Source of the DNA: Sorangium cellulosum
GTDB taxonomy: Bacteria > Myxococcota_A > Polyangia > Polyangiales > Polyangiaceae
Direction of reading: 5' to 3'
Assembly: GCF_002950945.1 (NCBI RefSeq)
Contig: NZ_CP012673.1
Span: forward strand, 8,384,501-8,448,500
Length of the DNA stretch: 64,000 nucleotides
In this document: positions 29,762 through 37,764 of the stretch, one piece after another
Numbering within the stretch: position 1 is the first letter of the stretch
Layout of the letters: each line of letters begins with the position of its first letter
Position numbers and translations under genes: made by a program
Notes under the pieces: model-generated
The model's input: the letters and a program-made list of their open reading frames with translations, nothing else
Databases searched by the model: none
Told to the model about the DNA's origin: nothing

Positions 29762-30751
29762 ATGAAGATGAAGACGATGCTTGCCTTCGTTTGGTGCGCC
29801 GGCGGACGTGCCGTGGCGATGCTCGGGCTCGGCTGTTCGCAGATCTTCGGCTTCGACAAGACCTACGGGCCGGAGGGTGCGGTGCCCGGAGACGGCGGCG
29901 CAGGCGGTGGCGGCGCGGGCTCAGCCGTCGGCACCGGCAGCGGCGCGGGCAGCGGCGGCGCGGGCGGCGGCGGCAGCGGCGGCGCGGGCGGCAGCGGCGG
30001 CGCGGGCGGCAGCGGCGCAGCGGGCGGCGGCGGCGCGGGCGGCGGCGCAGCGGGCGGCGGCGGCGCGGGCGGCGGCGGCGGCGCGGGCGGCGGCGGCGCG
30101 ATCGGCGGAGGGGATCCATGCGAGATCCTCGAAGTGCTGCCGAGGGAGCGCCTCGCGCTGTCGATGATCGACAACATGGAAGACGGAGACATCCAGATCT
30201 TGAGAGGGAGCGGAGCGACCCCTCGGTCAGGGTCTTGGTTCAAGGACAACGACCTGTCAGAGGAAGGAATCCAGGATCCTGCGAGCTCGACGGATCTCGT
30301 GAGCCCCCTTGGCTCTCCGCGCGGCGCCAGCCTCGAGGCCGTGCACACCAGCGCCAATGACCGCTTCATCCACTGGGGAGCCGGCATCGGCTTCCATCTG
30401 GACGACGGGGCCTACTACGACGCCTCCGTGTACCGCGGCCTCACGTTCTGGGCCCGCGCCGAGGAGGGCTCCACCACGAGGATGAAGGTGATGTTCATCG
30501 ATCAGCAGACCCATTACCAGGGGGGCATCTGCAACGAGGCGGAGGGTGGATGCAGCTCTCATTTCCACAAGCACGTCGTGCTGGAGAGCGGCTGGAAGCA
30601 CTTCAAGATTCCGGCGGAGTGCCTCAAGCAGGAGGCATACGGTGACCAGTTCTCCGCGCCCGCCCTGGATCGGCTCTGGGCCATAGAGTTCTACTTCGAC
30701 AAGGAGCAGGCGTTCGATATCTGGATCGACGACGTCGCCTTCTACGAATAG
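29762..30751 (+). CDS. Secreted carbohydrate-binding-type lipoprotein with Gly-rich linker
   Basis: The 329-residue protein has an N-terminal signal with a lipobox-like LGLGC (Cys25), a Gly/Ala-rich linker of about 70 residues, then a beta-sandwich-like domain (about 125-329). Motifs include IDNMEDGDIQI, AGIGFHLDDGAYYDASVYRG, LTFWARAEEGSTTRMKVMFID, HHKHVVLESGWKHFKIP-like HFHKHVVLESGWKHF and ending FDIWIDDVAFYE. The pattern 'D-MED-, YRGLTFWAR, W--F-IP, IDDV-FY' is that of galactose-binding or CBM-like domains found in secreted myxobacterial proteins. No catalytic site is seen. Confidence 0.65.
   Translation: MKMKTMLAFVWCAGGRAVAMLGLGCSQIFGFDKTYGPEGAVPGDGGAGGGGAGSAVGTGSGAGSGGAGGGGSGGAGGSGGAGGSGAAGGGGAGGGAAGGGGAGGGGGAGGGGAIGGGDPCEILEVLPRERLALSMIDNMEDGDIQILRGSGATPRSGSWFKDNDLSEEGIQDPASSTDLVSPLGSPRGASLEAVHTSANDRFIHWGAGIGFHLDDGAYYDASVYRGLTFWARAEEGSTTRMKVMFIDQQTHYQGGICNEAEGGCSSHFHKHVVLESGWKHFKIPAECLKQEAYGDQFSAPALDRLWAIEFYFDKEQAFDIWIDDVAFYE
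29890..30112 (+). repeat. Gly/Ala-coding GGCGGC-rich repeat tract
   Basis: An extremely GC-rich run of GGC, GCG and AGC codons made of short irregular repeats encodes the flexible linker of the lipoprotein above. It is prone to slippage and to assembly error. Confidence 0.8.
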
Positions 30752-30807
30752 GCGCAGCTCTCCTCGGAGGACGAGCGCGGCGAGCGGGTGGGATCCGCGG
30801 AGCCGGC

Positions 30808-30850
30808 AGGACCCGCCGGCCTCGAGCTCGCGCCCGGCCGTGCGGGTCCT
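30808..30850. terminator. Strong hairpin between convergent genes
   Basis: AGGACCCGCCGGCC-type and GGCCGTGCGGGTCCT-type arms pair over 14 bp with a single bulge and a 14-nt loop. It lies midway between the CBM-type lipoprotein and the chitinase gene, so it probably ends both transcripts. There is no U-tract. Confidence 0.5.
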
Positions 30851-30933
30851 CTCGTCGCCGCTACAGCGCGACTGGCCCGCCCAGCGGCTAGATTCCTGGC
30901 CGTGGGCGGCGGCGCTCAGCGCGCGATCCCGCT

Positions 30934-32229
30934 TCAGTACTTGACGAGAGGTCCGACCTGGTTGGCGAACTGCCACCCGATGCTCTCATCGATGTGGATC
31001 TGCCAGTCGAACGCCCCGCGGAGCGTCGGGTGGTTGCTCTCGACCTGGTTCCACGTGGGGACCGCCTCGCCGATCGACATGTAGTTTTGCTGGTCCCAGA
31101 TCCCGAACCCCACGACGACGTGCGTCGGACCGAGCAGCGAGACCCACTCGTTCACGCTGGTCACGATGTAAGACTGCTGGTCCAGGCCCGGGCCGTCGTA
31201 GTACTGCGGGGCCGCGTAGTCCATGGCGCCGGCGTCCACCATGGCCTTGCAAAACGTCTTGTCGCGGTTGTTCCAGGGCGCCGGAGGCGCGGTGATGATG
31301 AAGCCGGGGAAGCGCCGCTTCAGCTCCAGGCTGATCCAGATCATCTCGCCGGTGTCGGGATCCTGATCGGCCTCGAAGGTGTTCCAGTCGAGGCCGTCGA
31401 ACCCACCCAGGCTGTTATAGATCCCGACCACGCTGTCGACGAACGTCTGCGACTTCGCGCGCGTCGGGAAGCTCATGCCAGCGCCGGCGCCGCCGACGGA
31501 GAGGATGATCTTGCGACCTTGGTTCGTGCGTGCGTACTGGATGTCGGCGTTGAGGTTCGTCGCCGCTCCCCTGCCATCCCCCGGCGGCGTCCAGTAGACG
31601 GCGCCCGTGGTGCCGGGCGACCCTCCCACGGGCTTCGCGGCGAAGAGGTAGATCAGGTTGTAATTGCTGCTAATGTCCCGGATGCGGACGGGCGACGGCG
31701 TCCAGTTCGGGTAATAGCCGGCGACGACCTTTGCGGGAAGCCCACCGCCCGCGCCGGGGCCGCCGCTGCAGCCAGGGTGCGGCTCCCAGAAGTACGTGCT
31801 GACCGTCGGGATGTACCCAGGATTGCCGTGCTCGGCGACGTAGGCCGACCCCTGGTAGTTCACGACGGCCCCCGCGTTGTACCAGTGGCCCTCCTGCCAC
31901 TGCGGATAGCTGCACGAGCCCCCGGTGGGGCCGGGGTCGCCGCTGCAGCCGGAGTACGGCTCCCAGAAGTACGTGCTGACCGTCGGGATGTAGCCAGGAT
32001 TGCCGTGCTCGGCGATGTAGGCCGACCCCTGGTAGTTCACGACGGCCCCCGCCTCGTACCAATGCCCCTCCTGCCACTCCGGAGAGCCTGCGCACGCGGC
32101 CGATTCGCGCTGATCCACCTCGACCTCATCCTCCGTGGATCCGGCAGCAAGGCATCCGAGCCCGCTCGTGGCAACGGCGACGAGGAGGAGCGACAGGCCA
32201 GGAGTAATGACAGAAGAATTGAGAGACAT
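30934..32229 (-). CDS. GH18 chitinase-type lipoprotein with two chitin-binding modules
   Basis: The 431-residue lipoprotein (lipobox SGLGC, Cys26) carries two nearly identical CBM5/12-type modules (EWQEGHWYEAGAVVNYQG and QWQEGHWYNAGAVVNYQG, each ending TYFWEP) at about 48-150. A GH18 barrel from about 165 follows: VVAGYYPNWTPSPV, KIILSVGGAGAGM, catalytic region FDGLDWNTFEAD, and MDYAAPQYYDGP. The active-site motif is D-G-L-D-W-N-T-F-E instead of the common DGxDxDxE. A Glu is still available as general acid. A secreted chitinase acting on fungal or insect chitin fits a predator/saprophyte. Confidence 0.88.
   Translation of the reverse strand: MSLNSSVITPGLSLLLVAVATSGLGCLAAGSTEDEVEVDQRESAACAGSPEWQEGHWYEAGAVVNYQGSAYIAEHGNPGYIPTVSTYFWEPYSGCSGDPGPTGGSCSYPQWQEGHWYNAGAVVNYQGSAYVAEHGNPGYIPTVSTYFWEPHPGCSGGPGAGGGLPAKVVAGYYPNWTPSPVRIRDISSNYNLIYLFAAKPVGGSPGTTGAVYWTPPGDGRGAATNLNADIQYARTNQGRKIILSVGGAGAGMSFPTRAKSQTFVDSVVGIYNSLGGFDGLDWNTFEADQDPDTGEMIWISLELKRRFPGFIITAPPAPWNNRDKTFCKAMVDAGAMDYAAPQYYDGPGLDQQSYIVTSVNEWVSLLGPTHVVVGFGIWDQQNYMSIGEAVPTWNQVESNHPTLRGAFDWQIHIDESIGWQFANQVGPLVKY
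31769..32076 (-). repeat. Internal duplication encoding the two chitin-binding modules
   Basis: About 110 bp at 31773-31895 reappears with only a few substitutions at about 31952-32076. The modules are nearly identical in DNA as well as protein, so the duplication is recent or kept uniform by conversion. Confidence 0.85.
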
Positions 32230-32822
32230 GGTGAGCTTTCCTCTTGGGCGATCCATGATCGCCGACGGTTATCTTCGACTGATGCAGCATGGCCATGTTG
32301 TTATCCGGTGTCGCGGCGGCGTAACCCGCCGCCAGGGCTCGACCTCGATCACCACCTCTTGATGTGGTTCATCGTGGTACCGAGCGACGCCGGGCTCTCG
32401 TAGCCGGCTGCTGCAGACCGGAAGAGCAAGCGGCGTACCGGTCGTGGCGGTGACCTCGACGACGGGCGCCACGGAGCCGCGATAGCCCGTTTTGAGCTCT
32501 TCCAGCGGAGGCGCGCCGCGATCGCTCCCGGCGAGCCGGGCGAGCGCGGGGGTGATCGGAGAGATCACCGGGTGATCGACTCGATCAAGGGAGCTCTCCC
32601 GGATCACCCCCCCGGCGGTCCGGGAGCTCGCGCGTCACCTGGAGTTCATCCGTGACCTGTCACATGCCTGCCACGAGCTGGGCACCGACACGTCGAATCG
32701 AGGGTCGGCGGTGAGGTGAGGGCCCGGGACAGCGAGGGGCGGGTCGAGCATCACGCGGCGCGGGCGGCCGCGCGGAGGGGCGGTCCCCCGGGCGACACCG
32801 GCGGCGGCGTCGCCGCAGGACG
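32230..32822. other. 593-bp intergenic region with GGTGATC/GATCACC sites and a possible gene scrap
   Basis: Lies between the chitinase start and the 3' end of the second FHA activator. It holds a GGCGGCG/CGCCGCC hairpin near 32314-32333 and four GGTGATC/GATCACC boxes at 32548-32610. On the + strand about 32590-32719 reads ELARHLEFIRDLSHACHELG in an open, codon-biased frame that has no start, possibly a gene remnant. No intact gene is supported. Confidence 0.4.
32548..32610. repeat. Cluster of GGTGATC/GATCACC inverted repeats
   Basis: GGTGATC (32551), GATCACC (32563), GGTGATC (32571) and GATCACC (32602) form two nested dyads; the outer arms extend to GGGGGTGATC and GATCACCCCCC. It could be a folded RNA or multiple protein sites. 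It lies 320 bp upstream of the chitinase. Confidence 0.6.
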
Positions 32823-34250
32823 TCAGGCGGAGCGTCGGACGCGCAGGAGCTGGAAGTACCGCCGCGCGATGCCCGACGCGGCCGCCGCGCTCCGGACGTT
32901 GCCCCCGTGCTGCGCGAGCACGCGCTGCACGTAGCGCCGCTCGAAGTGCTCGACGATCCGCTCCCGCGCGCGCGGGAGCGGCAGGTTGAGCGCGAGGATC
33001 TCCTCGATGACGTCGCCGGAGATCGCGTGTTCTGTGCCTCCTCGCGCGGGCTCTGGCGTGGTGGAGCGCGGCCGCGGCGCCCCGGTCGGCGCGCCCGAGG
33101 AGGTCAGCCCGGACCGGGTGGTCTCGATCGGCGCGGCCTCGCCGAGCGCCACGCGGCGCGCCACGGCGTTGTAGAGCTCGCGCACGTTGCCCGGCCAGTC
33201 ATAATCCGAAAGCCGCTCGGCGAACCCCTGGGGGAACGGCGCGCCGCGGACCGCGAGCTGCCGCCAGAAGTGGTGCGCGAGCACGGTGACGTCGCCCTGC
33301 CGCTTGCGCAGCGGCGGCAGCTCGATCCGGGCCACCGCGAGCCGGAAGAACAGATCGTCCCGGAACCGGCCCGCCTGGATCTCGCGCTCCAGATCGCGCC
33401 GCGTCGCGGCGAGCACCCGGATGTCGACGTGGATCCACTTGTTCGATCCGACGCGCTGCACCTCGGATCGCTGGATGGCGCGGAGGAGCTTGGCCTGCAG
33501 GCCGAGGTCGAGGTCGCCAATCTCGTCGAGCAGCAGCGTGCCGCCGTGCGCCTCCTCGAAGACGCCGCGGCGCGCCTCGCTCGCGCCGGTGAAGGCGCCG
33601 CGCTCGTGCCCGAAGAGCGTCGACTCCACGAGCGTCGGCGGCACCGCGGTGCAGTCGAAGACGACGAACGGCCCGGCCGCCCGCGCCCCCTGCTCGTGGA
33701 TCGCCTCGGCGAGCACCTCCTTGCCGGTCCCCGTCTCGCCCTCGATGACCACGGGCACGCTCGAGCTCGCGAGGCGCTCGCACAGCGGGTAGAGCCGCCG
33801 CATCGCCTCGCTGGCCCCGACGAGCCTGCCGAACTGCACGGCGCGGGACAGCGGGGCCGCCTGCGTGGCGCCGAGCGCCTCGACGCTGAGCACGGTCTCA
33901 CCGATCCTGACGAGCTCGCTGCCCTGGAGGTACACGTCGCCGATGCGGATCCCCTGGACGAAGGTGCCGTTGGTCGAGCCGAGGTCGGTGACGCGGAGGC
34001 GAGCGCCGGCGAGCTCGAAGGCCACGTGGCGGCGCGAGACGAGCCGGTCGGTCAGGGCGATGTCGCAGGCGGGGCTGGTGCCGGCGAGCACGCGCGAGGG
34101 CAACCCCGGCGCCACGGTGAACCGGCGGCCCTCGTCAGGGCCCGCCACGACCGACAGGGCGAAGCTCTCGGCGGCGGCCGCGGCGGGGCGCACCGGCCCG
34201 GGCAGGAGCTCGGTGGAGGCGGCGTCGTCGTCGTCGTCGCACGGGCGCAT
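32823..34250 (-). CDS. FHA-domain sigma-54-dependent transcriptional activator
   Basis: A 475-residue enhancer-binding protein with an acidic N-terminus (CDDDDDA). The FHA domain spans about 35-115 (VLAGTSPACDIALTDRLVSR, RHVAF, GSTNGTFVQG). The AAA+ domain has GETGTGKE, LFGHERGAFTGASEARRG (canonical GAFTGA), GTLLLDEIGDLD and WPGNVRELYN. A C-terminal helix-turn-helix (GGNVRSAAAASGIARRYFQL) ends it. The final helix-turn-helix differs from the usual RxALxRKL Fis pattern. The gene follows a large lipoprotein gene on the same strand by 82 bp. Its own targets are not evident here; a phosphorylated Thr on a partner is the expected FHA ligand. Confidence 0.9.
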   Translation of the reverse strand: MRPCDDDDDAASTELLPGPVRPAAAAAESFALSVVAGPDEGRRFTVAPGLPSRVLAGTSPACDIALTDRLVSRRHVAFELAGARLRVTDLGSTNGTFVQGIRIGDVYLQGSELVRIGETVLSVEALGATQAAPLSRAVQFGRLVGASEAMRRLYPLCERLASSSVPVVIEGETGTGKEVLAEAIHEQGARAAGPFVVFDCTAVPPTLVESTLFGHERGAFTGASEARRGVFEEAHGGTLLLDEIGDLDLGLQAKLLRAIQRSEVQRVGSNKWIHVDIRVLAATRRDLEREIQAGRFRDDLFFRLAVARIELPPLRKRQGDVTVLAHHFWRQLAVRGAPFPQGFAERLSDYDWPGNVRELYNAVARRVALGEAAPIETTRSGLTSSGAPTGAPRPRSTTPEPARGGTEHAISGDVIEEILALNLPLPRARERIVEHFERRYVQRVLAQHGGNVRSAAAASGIARRYFQLLRVRRSA

Positions 34251-34332
34251 GCCTCCATCTCAGCAGGCCTTTGCGCCGGCGTCACGTGGCGCTCCGGCTG
34301 CTCCGCGCGCGGGCGAGCTGAATCGTCGAGGC

Positions 34333-36126
34333 TCAGAGCGAGAGCAGGTACGCCGCGATCACCGCCGACCGCGCGCCCTGCCGCTCGGCGAGGAACGCGC
34401 CGATCTCCTCGGCGAGGCCGGCGCGCCGCCCGTGCTCGCCGAGCGCCCGGACTCGGACGTTCGCCACCTCGACGCCGTGGAGGTGGGTCGCGCCCTCGGC
34501 CACCTTTCCCGCGCGGAGGGATTCCATCCACGCGCGCAGGATCGCGGCCGCCGTCTCCGGCCGCGCGTCCGGGGCCCCGGAGGTGTGCCACGCAATCACG
34601 CGCTCGAAGGCGGGCTGGAGCGCGCTCCACCGCGCGGCGGCCGCCCTGCCGGACGGGACCGGCGCGGCGGCGGCCTGCGCGAGCCACGCGCGCAGGTCCA
34701 CGTGGCGCTCGACCCAGCCGAGGTTCCGCGCGAGCGCGCGCGCGGCCACCTCGCCCACGGGCTCCTCGTCCGCGGGCCAGCCCATCGCCGGGCCCCGCTC
34801 GTCGCCGCTCCGGTCGCGCGCGCCGATCTGCTCGGGCGCCGCGGACAGCAGCCGGAGGAGGAGCTTCACCCGCCGCGCCTCGTCCACCCCGCCCAGCCGG
34901 AGCGCCACGCCCAGGCGGCAGAGGGTCTCGGTGCTCACCCGGATGTGCTCGCCGTCGAACGCCGGGGCGACGAGCGCGTCGAAGCGCCGCGACGCCTCGT
35001 CCGGCGGGAGCCACTGGCCGAGCTCCTCGATCACGCGACAGCGGGGCGCGTAGAAGCGCAGGGATGCGAGCTCGCCGTCGAGGTCGCGCACGCGCGCGAG
35101 CGCGTCCGCCGCCGGCACCTTCCCGCCCGCGGGCTCGGCGTCGAGCCAGTCCCGCCACACGGAGAACGGGTCGCGCCGGGGCGGCGGGAGGGCGGCCTCG
35201 GAGACCGATGGCTGCGGCGCCTCCAGGTCGTGGAGCGCCCCGCGCGCCACCTCGGCGAGGTCCCGCGCCGCCCCGGGGATGCCCTGCGCGATCGGGAGCT
35301 CGCCCCGGCGCGCGAGGAGGTCGTCCACGAGCGCGCGGGCCTCGGGACCCGCGCCGAGGCGCGCCGCGTACGTCCCCAGGTCGGCGAGCCGGAGGAGCAC
35401 GAGCTCCAGCGAGGCGCGGTCCGCGGGGCCCGCGAGTCGCCGCGCGAGGTCGGGCAGCCAGGCGCGCAGCAGCGACGGCCCCTCGCCGCCCTGCGCGCGC
35501 GCGGGGTCGCCCCGCAGCGCCTCCCGGAACAGCGCGGCGGCGCCGCCGTGCACGAGGATCAGCTCGCGGGCGTCGCCGCTCGCGCGGAGCCGGTCGAGCA
35601 CGAGCCGCCGGGCCTCCGGGTCGTTGTTCACCGCCCACGCCGCCGGGATGCCCGCGAGGGCGAGGTGCCTCACGAGCGAGCGCGGCGGGGGCGGTCCCGG
35701 CTCGTCGGGGCCGCTCTGGTACGGGGTGATGCTCTCCTCGCTGCGCGTGACGAGCGGCAGGAGGAGCCGGAGGTCGTGCACGGTGCGGAGGCGCGCGACG
35801 AGGAGGCGCGAGAACCCGAGCGGCTCGGCGCGGAGCGCCGCCGCGTTCTCGTCCTGGAGCTCCGCGTCGCAGCGGGGCGCGGAGGCGAGGTCGCCCACGC
35901 TCGGGAAGAGCGCCGGGAGAGCCTCGAGGATCCGGGCGCGCACGAGCGGCGGCGCCCGCTCGGCGCGCTCCCGCTCGCGCCGCGTCAGCGCGAACATCTC
36001 GTCCCGCACCGGCCGGCCCACCCTCGGAACGGGGCCGGTGAAGCAGCGGGGGGCGCTGGGGAGCGCGCTGCCGGCGCAGGCGCACAACGTCAGGGCGAGG
36101 GCGGCCAGGGCGGCGAGGCGTCTCAC
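34333..36126 (-). CDS. Large lipoprotein of unknown function, GTG start
   Basis: The 597-residue protein starts with GTG: VRRLAALAALALTLCACAG is a lipoprotein signal with Cys17 in LCAC. The mature part is Ala/Leu/Arg-rich and mostly helical, with recurrent segments such as SLLRAWLPDLARRL, LVLLRLADLGTYAARLG and RRVKLLLRLLSAAPEQIG that resemble HEAT- or TPR-like helical repeats. No known domain is recognised. The GTG was chosen because the signal peptide begins there, with a GAGGCG Shine-Dalgarno upstream; the frame is open but without signal features further 5'. Confidence 0.65.
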   Translation of the reverse strand: MRRLAALAALALTLCACAGSALPSAPRCFTGPVPRVGRPVRDEMFALTRRERERAERAPPLVRARILEALPALFPSVGDLASAPRCDAELQDENAAALRAEPLGFSRLLVARLRTVHDLRLLLPLVTRSEESITPYQSGPDEPGPPPPRSLVRHLALAGIPAAWAVNNDPEARRLVLDRLRASGDARELILVHGGAAALFREALRGDPARAQGGEGPSLLRAWLPDLARRLAGPADRASLELVLLRLADLGTYAARLGAGPEARALVDDLLARRGELPIAQGIPGAARDLAEVARGALHDLEAPQPSVSEAALPPPRRDPFSVWRDWLDAEPAGGKVPAADALARVRDLDGELASLRFYAPRCRVIEELGQWLPPDEASRRFDALVAPAFDGEHIRVSTETLCRLGVALRLGGVDEARRVKLLLRLLSAAPEQIGARDRSGDERGPAMGWPADEEPVGEVAARALARNLGWVERHVDLRAWLAQAAAAPVPSGRAAAARWSALQPAFERVIAWHTSGAPDARPETAAAILRAWMESLRAGKVAEGATHLHGVEVANVRVRALGEHGRRAGLAEEIGAFLAERQGARSAVIAAYLLSL

Positions 36127-36159
36127 GTCGCCTCTTGTACCAGCAGCGAAGCCGCAGTT

Positions 36160-36171
36160 CCTCCGCGGAGG
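36160..36171. promoter_or_regulatory. 12-bp palindrome in a divergent promoter region
   Basis: CCTCCGCGGAGG is a perfect palindrome midway in the 90-bp gap between the divergent lipoprotein and ATPase genes, flanked by GCCG and CGGC. It may be an operator. Short GC palindromes also arise by chance here. Confidence 0.3.
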
Positions 36172-36216
36172 CGACGGCTTGACGGGCGGCCCTGCCCGGT
36201 CGAAAGCTGTCCCCGC

Positions 36217-37764
36217 GTGTCGCGCTTCTTCAACACAGCCGGCCCGAACGAGCCCGAGCGCCACTACACCGTGCCCGTGCTCTCCCGCCTGCCCGACGTC
36301 CGGCGGCTCATCGACCGGGGGCTCTACTTCGTCCTCCACGCCCCCCGGCAGGTCGGCAAGACGACGACGCTGCTCACCCTCGGCCGGGAGCTCACGGCCG
36401 AGGGAGGGTACGTGGCCGTCCTGCTCTCGATGGAGCAGGGCGCCCCTTTCCCGGATGATATCGGCGCTGCCGAGCTGGCCGTGCTCGAGTCGTGGAGAGG
36501 CTGGGCGGCCGCGTGGCTTCCCCCCGAATTGCAGCCGCCGCCCTGGCCGGACGCGCCGCCGGGAGCGCGGCTCGGCGCTGCGCTGGTCGCCTGGGCCAGC
36601 GCAGCGCCGCGGCCGCTCGTCGTGTTCCTCGATGAGATTGACGCCCTCCAGGACGCCACGTTGATCTCGGCCCTGCGGCAGATCAGGGCTGGCTACCCGA
36701 CGCGTCCGAAGCAGTTCCCCTGGTCGCTGGCGCTCGTCGGGCTGCGCGACGTGCGCGACTACAAGGTCGCGTCCGGCAGCGGCGGACGCCTGGGCACGTC
36801 GAGCCCGTTCAACATCAAGGCCGAGTCGCTCACGATGCGCAATTTCACGCAGGAGGAGGTGGCGGCCCTCTACGGTCAGCACACGGCCGAGACGGGCCAG
36901 GTCTTCCTGCCGGAGGCGGTGGCGCGCGCCTTTTATCTCACGCAGGGTCAACCCTGGCTGGTCAACGCGCTGGCCCGGCAGCTCACGGAGGTCCTCGTGC
37001 AGGATCCCGCACAGCCGATCGCCGCGGCGCACGTGGACGAGGCCAAGGAGATCCTGATCCGCCGGCAGGATACCCACCTCGACAGCCTGATGGATCGGCT
37101 CCGGGAGCCGCGGGTGCGCGCGCTCGTCGAGCCCATGCTCGCCGGCGGCACGCCCGGCGACGTCCTCGAGGACGACCGCCGCTTCGTGGTGGATCTCGGC
37201 CTGCTCCGCCGCTCCGAGCTCGGCGGGCTCATCGTGGCCAACCCGATCTACCGGGAGATCATCGTGCGGGCGCTGGCCGGCGGGACGCGCGACGCGTTGC
37301 CGCAGATCCCGGCCACGTGGCTCTCGCCCGACGGGCGGCTCGACAAGGAGGCGCTGCTCCGAGCGTTCCTCGACTTCTGGCGGCAGCACGGCGAGCCCCT
37401 GCTCGCCACGGCGCCGTACCACGAGGTCGCGCCGCACCTCGTGCTCATGGCCTTCCTGCACCGGGTCGTGAACGGCGGCTCCATCGAGCGCGAGTACGCG
37501 ATCGGGCGCGGGCGGATGGACCTTTGCGTGCGGTACCGGGGCGAGACGCTGGCCATCGAGATCAAGGTGTGGCGCCCCAGGGAGGCGGATCCGCTCGACG
37601 AGGGCCTGAGGCAGCTCGACGGCTACCTGGCCGGCCTGGGCCTCTCGACCGGGTGGCTCGTGCTCTTCGACCGCCGGCCGGACGCACCGCCGCTCCCGGA
37701 GCGCCTCGGCGCGACGCCGGCGGCCACGCCGGGCGGACGGCAGGTGATGGTGATCAGGGCATGA
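36217..37764 (+). CDS. AAA ATPase with C-terminal PD-(D/E)XK nuclease-like domain
   Basis: The 515-residue protein starts at GTG (VSRFFNTAGPNEPERHYTVP). Its ATPase domain has Walker A APRQVGKTTTL (near 48), Walker B PLVVFLDEIDAL (near 135) and an arginine-rich winged region that resembles AAA-like/STAND-type proteins. The C-terminal 130 residues look like a restriction-type fold: IGRGRMDLCVRYRGETLAIE, then IKVW, in which the Asp and the E-I-K triad fit PD-(D/E)XK, followed by a helical QLDGYLAGL. This ATPase-nuclease build is common in uncharacterised bacterial proteins, some in defence or mobile-element contexts. Its stop overlaps the next ATG by 4 bp (ATGA). Confidence 0.75.
   Translation: MSRFFNTAGPNEPERHYTVPVLSRLPDVRRLIDRGLYFVLHAPRQVGKTTTLLTLGRELTAEGGYVAVLLSMEQGAPFPDDIGAAELAVLESWRGWAAAWLPPELQPPPWPDAPPGARLGAALVAWASAAPRPLVVFLDEIDALQDATLISALRQIRAGYPTRPKQFPWSLALVGLRDVRDYKVASGSGGRLGTSSPFNIKAESLTMRNFTQEEVAALYGQHTAETGQVFLPEAVARAFYLTQGQPWLVNALARQLTEVLVQDPAQPIAAAHVDEAKEILIRRQDTHLDSLMDRLREPRVRALVEPMLAGGTPGDVLEDDRRFVVDLGLLRRSELGGLIVANPIYREIIVRALAGGTRDALPQIPATWLSPDGRLDKEALLRAFLDFWRQHGEPLLATAPYHEVAPHLVLMAFLHRVVNGGSIEREYAIGRGRMDLCVRYRGETLAIEIKVWRPREADPLDEGLRQLDGYLAGLGLSTGWLVLFDRRPDAPPLPERLGATPAATPGGRQVMVIRA

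Noticed and set aside
32269..32607. A 112-codon minus-strand frame in the intergenic gap
   Set aside because: No start context, no motif, and it runs through the inverted-repeat cluster.
33865..36216. N-terminal extension of the ATPase (1299-codon frame)
   Set aside because: The extension is antisense to the lipoprotein and the FHA activator; conserved sequence begins at GTG 36217.
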